DNA of 8,614 nt. Origin: an uncultured Oxalobacteraceae bacterium (GTDB taxonomy: Bacteria > Pseudomonadota > Gammaproteobacteria > Burkholderiales > Burkholderiaceae). The notes beneath the pieces are model-generated. The model was not told the origin of the DNA. It made no database searches and saw only the letters and a program-made list of their open reading frames with translations. The stretch lies in the NCBI GenBank assembly GCA_946478765.1, contig CAMLDH010000145.1, forward strand, positions 1 to 8,614, given 5' to 3'. The position numbers and the translations under genes were made by a program. Below are positions 6,142 to 8,614 of this stretch, piece by piece; the first letter of the stretch is position 1, and each line of letters opens with the position of its first letter.

Positions 6142-6906
6142 CTACCCCATGATGTGATAACCGCCGTCGATATACTCGACGTTGCCAGTCAACAGGCGAG
6201 CTTGATCGCTGGCGAGGAATGCGGCAACGTTGCCCACGTCTTCGACGCTTGCCAGCATGTGCTCCGGTGTACGTGCGCGGGTGCGCTCCAGAAGCTCGTC
6301 GAAACGGTCAAGACCTGAAGCAGCTCGCGTTTTCAGCGGCCCCGGCGACAATGCATGTACGCGTATGCCTTGCGGTCCGAGTTCAGCGGCCAGGTAACGC
6401 ACGCTGCTTTCCAGCGCTGCCTTTACCGGCCCCATCAGGTTGTAGTGCTCCACGACTTTCTCTGAGCCGTAAAACGTGACGGTGAGGAGGCAGCCACCGT
6501 TTTTCATCAGCGGCTCAGCCAGTTTTGCCATTCGGATGAATGAATGGCAAGACACGTCCATCGCAGTGGCGAAACCTTCGCGCGAGCACTCTACCAGACG
6601 GCGATGCAAATCCTCCTTCGGTGCGTATGCAATGGAGTGCAGCACAAAATCGAGTTGGCCCCAGTGGTTTTCGATCTGCGCAAAGACACGTTCCAATTGC
6701 CCCATTTCACGCACATCGCATGGAGTAATAATGGGGCTCTCCAGCGATTCGGCCAACGGGCGGACGTGGGGTTCGGCCTTCTCGTTCAGGTAGGTGATCG
6801 CCAGCGCAGCACCGGCGGCATGAAAGGCCTTTGCGCAGCCATAAGCGATGCTCTGCTCGTTGGCAATACCGACTACCAGTCCCCTCTTCCCTTCAAGCAG
6901 CTTCAT
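6142..6906 (-). CDS. fabI: Enoyl-[acyl-carrier-protein] reductase (FabI-type)
   Basis: A 254-aa NADH-dependent short-chain dehydrogenase-like reductase catalysing the last step of type II fatty-acid elongation. The N-terminal GLVVGIANEQSIAYG (9-23) is the FabI form of the nucleotide loop. DVRE (64-67), then LHSIAYAPKEDL (89-100), and MDVSCHSFIRMA form the Rossmann core. The active site shows FYG (Y146) and YNLMGPVK (Y155-x6-K162). LSPGPLKTRAASGLD and YIDGGYHIMG close the family pattern. The variant (CSREGF, DVSCHSF, MGPVKAALESSVRYLAAELG) resembles the secondary FabI found beside pta-ackA rather than the housekeeping copy; this is an inference. The start at 6906 is preferred to 6933 because GAGGAAAAA precedes it and it fits the family's N-terminus. 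A degenerate FNR box lies upstream, and a pta remnant begins six bases downstream. Confidence 0.9.
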   Translation of the reverse strand: MKLLEGKRGLVVGIANEQSIAYGCAKAFHAAGAALAITYLNEKAEPHVRPLAESLESPIITPCDVREMGQLERVFAQIENHWGQLDFVLHSIAYAPKEDLHRRLVECSREGFATAMDVSCHSFIRMAKLAEPLMKNGGCLLTVTFYGSEKVVEHYNLMGPVKAALESSVRYLAAELGPQGIRVHALSPGPLKTRAASGLDRFDELLERTRARTPEHMLASVEDVGNVAAFLASDQARLLTGNVEYIDGGYHIMG

Positions 6907-7207
6907 TTTTTCCTCGTTAACGAATGCGTTCACGACCAGTCCGGTGCTGCACGCACTCGCCCTGGCACTTAATACATGTTGCCAGCTTATAGTCAGCCTT
7001 TCGGGGGCGATTGAGCAGGGTCAAATTTTTCTCATAACTGCTCGGAATTGGCGTTCTGCCTGCTTTTCTCGGCGTCGATATTTGTTGTCGTGGAAATCGA
7101 AAAGCTGTTGGTTCGCAAGAACTGGTTATGACAGCGGTTGTACCCCGGAACTCTCACGGGGTGCGACTGTTCCGTTGTTATCGTGCTGCGCCGCCAAGCT
7201 TGTGTAT
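6907..7207. other. Intergenic region between the second DksA-like gene and fabI
   Basis: About 300 bp without a supported gene. It contains the FNR-like box and -10 of fabI on the minus strand. A short dyad ACCCCG/CGGGGT (7142-7147 and 7157-7162) lies about 45 bp after the DksA-like stop and could end the fnr transcript, though no U-tract follows. Open frames crossing the region have no ribosome binding site and unprotein-like composition. Confidence 0.45.
6986..7024 (-). promoter_or_regulatory. Candidate FNR-dependent promoter of fabI
   Basis: TTGAGCAGGGTCAA at 7011-7024 has the TTGA-N6-TCAA core, but both inner bases differ from the strict consensus. On the minus strand TATAAG (6991-6986) begins 19 bp after the box; the standard class II distance is 22 bp. 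No -35 hexamer is visible, as expected for an activator-dependent promoter. Transcription would begin near 6976-6979, giving a leader of about 70 nt. A second weak pair, CTGACT and TATTAA, overlaps it. Confidence 0.45.
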
Positions 7208-7600
7208 TTAAATGACTGGATTTCTGACGATCCCGCGCCGCTTCTCGAACGCGGTCCTGCATCGCAGGCAACGGCGAACGGTAGGTAGCGCGCTCAAGCG
7301 CACCGGTTCGATGGTCCGGTCGCAATCGGCACAGATGCCGTAAGTGCCTCTGCCGATACGCTGCAGTGCCAGATCGATCTCACGCAATGCTGCAAGCTCG
7401 CGACGCATGGCAATCTCGACGGCGCCCAGCAGATCCGCCACGTCCCGGTCATCCACCTCGGCCATATGGTTAGCAATTAACATCAAAGCCGAATCATCGG
7501 AACAATGAAGCTGTTCCCGAATGCGGCTGATCAGATTTTCTCGATCAAGTCGAAGTTCGCGCTCAAGCGCACTTTGATTCAATGACGTGGACGAAGACAT
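7208..7600 (-). CDS. TraR/DksA-type C4 zinc-finger protein (second copy), downstream of fnr
   Basis: A 130-aa DksA-like protein. An N-terminal helix (about 7-32) leads to a tip with D50-DR-D53-V-A55, matching the DxxDxA motif by which DksA acts on RNA polymerase. A second helix (about 58-82) and a C4 finger follow: GTYGICADC (C90, C93) and LSALPTVRRCLRC (C111, C114). It ends in a basic tail (EKRRGIVRNPVI). It shares fold and length with the copy at 2112-2504, but the sequence is clearly diverged outside the finger. It begins 22 bp after the fnr stop with only a weak ribosome binding site, so it is probably read with fnr by coupled translation. A link to oxygen response is inferred from this placement only. 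Confidence 0.88.
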   Translation of the reverse strand: MSSSTSLNQSALERELRLDRENLISRIREQLHCSDDSALMLIANHMAEVDDRDVADLLGAVEIAMRRELAALREIDLALQRIGRGTYGICADCDRTIEPVRLSALPTVRRCLRCRTAFEKRRGIVRNPVI

Positions 7601-7622
7601 TTGGCGGTATCGCTGCTGGGTT

Positions 7623-8429
7623 TCAGGGGCATTGCGTGGATCCCGCGGCCAGCGTTTTCAAGCGTATCGGATCCAGGACCTCGATCTCACGATTGGAAAC
7701 TTTCAGCAAGCCGCTCTTTTTGAACCTTGAAAGCAGGCGGCTGATGCTCTCGATTGTCAGCCCGAGGTAGTTGCCGATATCCTCACGCATCATGCGCAAT
7801 TGGAAATTGCTTGCCGAGTATCCACGGGCCGCATAACGTGCGCCTATATTTACCAGAAAAACCGCCAGCCGCTGCTCAGCGCGCATGCCCCCCAACAGCA
7901 TCATTGCGTTTTGTTCGCGGGTGATTTCCTGGCTCATCAAGCGATGGAAATGACGCAGCAATGTCGGGATGTCGGCAAACAGTTCTTCCAATTTTGCAAA
8001 AGGTATTTCGCATACCTCGCTATCTTCCAGCGCGACAGCGCCGCAATGGTGCCTGTTGGCGCCAATCGCGTCCATTCCAAGCAACTCGCCGGGCATCTGA
8101 AAACCGGTGATCTGCTGCTCGCCAGCGGAATTAATCTGGTATGTCTTGAAGTGGCCAACCCGTATTGCGTAGAGCTTGGCAAACGGATCGTTCATGCGAT
8201 ACAGATTCCCGTCCTTCTGGACCCGGCGGCGGCGGACGATGATCTTGTCGAGCCGCTGCATGTCGGATTCTCCCAAGCCAGTCGGCAGACATAGCTTGTG
8301 CAAACTGCAGGAAGCGCAATGGTTCGGTTCCGGCGTACACGCTGCAACAGCTTGTGAGGCTACGGAAGGTTCGAATTGAACGACTGTCATCATCCTAGAT
8401 TCGGTAGTTGGACGGGTGCGAGTGTGCAT
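7623..8429 (-). CDS. fnr: FNR/Anr-type oxygen-sensing transcriptional regulator
   Basis: A 268-aa CRP/FNR-family activator. The N-terminal CASCSLHKLC (C38, C41, C47) and the internal cysteine in SEVCEIPF are the four ligands of the oxygen-labile [4Fe-4S] cluster. A cyclic-nucleotide-binding-like beta-roll (LYAIRVGHFKTY, GEQQITGFQMPGELLGMDAIG), a dimerisation helix and a winged helix follow. The recognition helix has TIESISRLLSRF with the E..SR pattern that reads TTGA half-sites. Without oxygen the protein dimerises and activates anaerobic genes. The start at 8429 is chosen because AGAGGA lies nine bases upstream; MM codons at 8393-8388 are an alternative giving about 255 aa, closer to E. coli FNR (250), while the start at 8513 runs into palindromic DNA. 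Three matching boxes occur in this window. Confidence 0.93.
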   Translation of the reverse strand: MHTRTRPTTESRMMTVVQFEPSVASQAVAACTPEPNHCASCSLHKLCLPTGLGESDMQRLDKIIVRRRRVQKDGNLYRMNDPFAKLYAIRVGHFKTYQINSAGEQQITGFQMPGELLGMDAIGANRHHCGAVALEDSEVCEIPFAKLEELFADIPTLLRHFHRLMSQEITREQNAMMLLGGMRAEQRLAVFLVNIGARYAARGYSASNFQLRMMREDIGNYLGLTIESISRLLSRFKKSGLLKVSNREIEVLDPIRLKTLAAGSTQCP

Positions 8430-8465
8430 TTTTCCGGTCCTCTGGCTAGGGTGCAGCGGGGGTTT

Positions 8466-8614
8466 CGGATCGCATGCGATCCGCCCGCGGAACGGCAGTG
8501 GCTTGCAAGCCACTGCGCGCCCTGCAAGGGCGACGACGACGCGGACTGCATTCCGCTAGGAGAAGCAACGCCTGTGGCCCTGTAGGGCAGGAGTGTTCCC
8601 TTGCAGGGGAACAC
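8466..8614. repeat. Run of consecutive palindromes upstream of fnr
   Basis: Five dyads occur in 150 bp. They are a perfect 18-bp palindrome (8466-8483, centre GCATGC), a perfect 22-bp palindrome (8495-8516, GCAGTGGCTTG and its complement), CGCCCT-gca-AGGGCG (8518-8532), GCCCT-gt-AGGGC (8577-8588), and GTGTTCCC-ttgcag-GGGAACAC (8593-8614) touching the window edge. Several share a TTGCA/TGCAA centre. The run contains no convincing gene. It may be a dispersed palindromic repeat, and it must also hold or displace the fnr promoter. Confidence 0.75.

Noticed and set aside
6848..7288. 146-codon plus-strand frame overlapping the fabI start and the DksA-like gene end
   Set aside because: Antisense to two well-supported genes at its ends, no ribosome binding site and no recognisable domain.
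8390..8614. Minus-strand frame overlapping the fnr start and running off the window
   Set aside because: It is in a different frame from fnr, crosses the palindrome run and has the composition of translated repeats; no start signal is visible.
8466..8614. CRISPR array
   Set aside because: The palindromes differ in sequence and are not evenly spaced repeats with unique spacers.

Overview
The window looks like a chromosomal segment of a betaproteobacterium, most likely of the Oxalobacteraceae/Burkholderiales. This rests on remembered resemblance of the FNR, FabI, adenine-deaminase and YbbP-like permease proteins to that group, plus moderate GC content; no search was run. It is not phage or plasmid DNA: there is no integrase, transposase, tRNA or CRISPR array.

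Layout. Positions 1-738 (-) hold the N-terminal third of a YbbP-type ABC transporter permease, cut by the window edge. A 160-bp gap rich in inverted repeats separates it from an adenine-deaminase-type Add protein (901-1935, -) and a TraR/DksA-type zinc-finger protein (2112-2504, -). After a 590-bp gap the strand switches. A two-gene operon of an unknown 223-aa protein and a 95-aa winged-helix protein (3095-4095, +) is followed by two small unknown genes (4358-4549 and 4850-5053) and a GlsB/YeaQ/YmgE membrane protein (5292-5540). From 5541 to 5942 lie a REP-like hairpin, a 26-codon minus-strand membrane microprotein gene with an ideal ribosome binding site, a perfect FNR/Anr box and a tight cluster of DnaA boxes. 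Next come a doubly deleted remnant of a MaoC-phosphate acetyltransferase gene (about 5943-6135, -) and an intact fabI (6142-6906, -). The right end holds fnr (7623-8429, -) and a second DksA-like gene (7208-7600, -) 22 bp after it. Upstream of fnr is a run of palindromes reaching the window edge.

How it fits together. The right half reads as an oxygen-response neighbourhood. It encodes an Fe-S type FNR regulator with the E..SR recognition helix for TTGA half-sites. Three intergenic TTGA-N6-TCAA sites are present: before the GlsB-family gene, before the microprotein, and before fabI. The fabI/MaoC-Pta pair resembles a fermentative acetate and fatty-acid cluster whose phosphotransacetylase has been lost here. 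The most novel items are the FNR-box/microprotein pair, the DnaA-box cluster beside the pseudogene, and the unrecognised two-gene operon.
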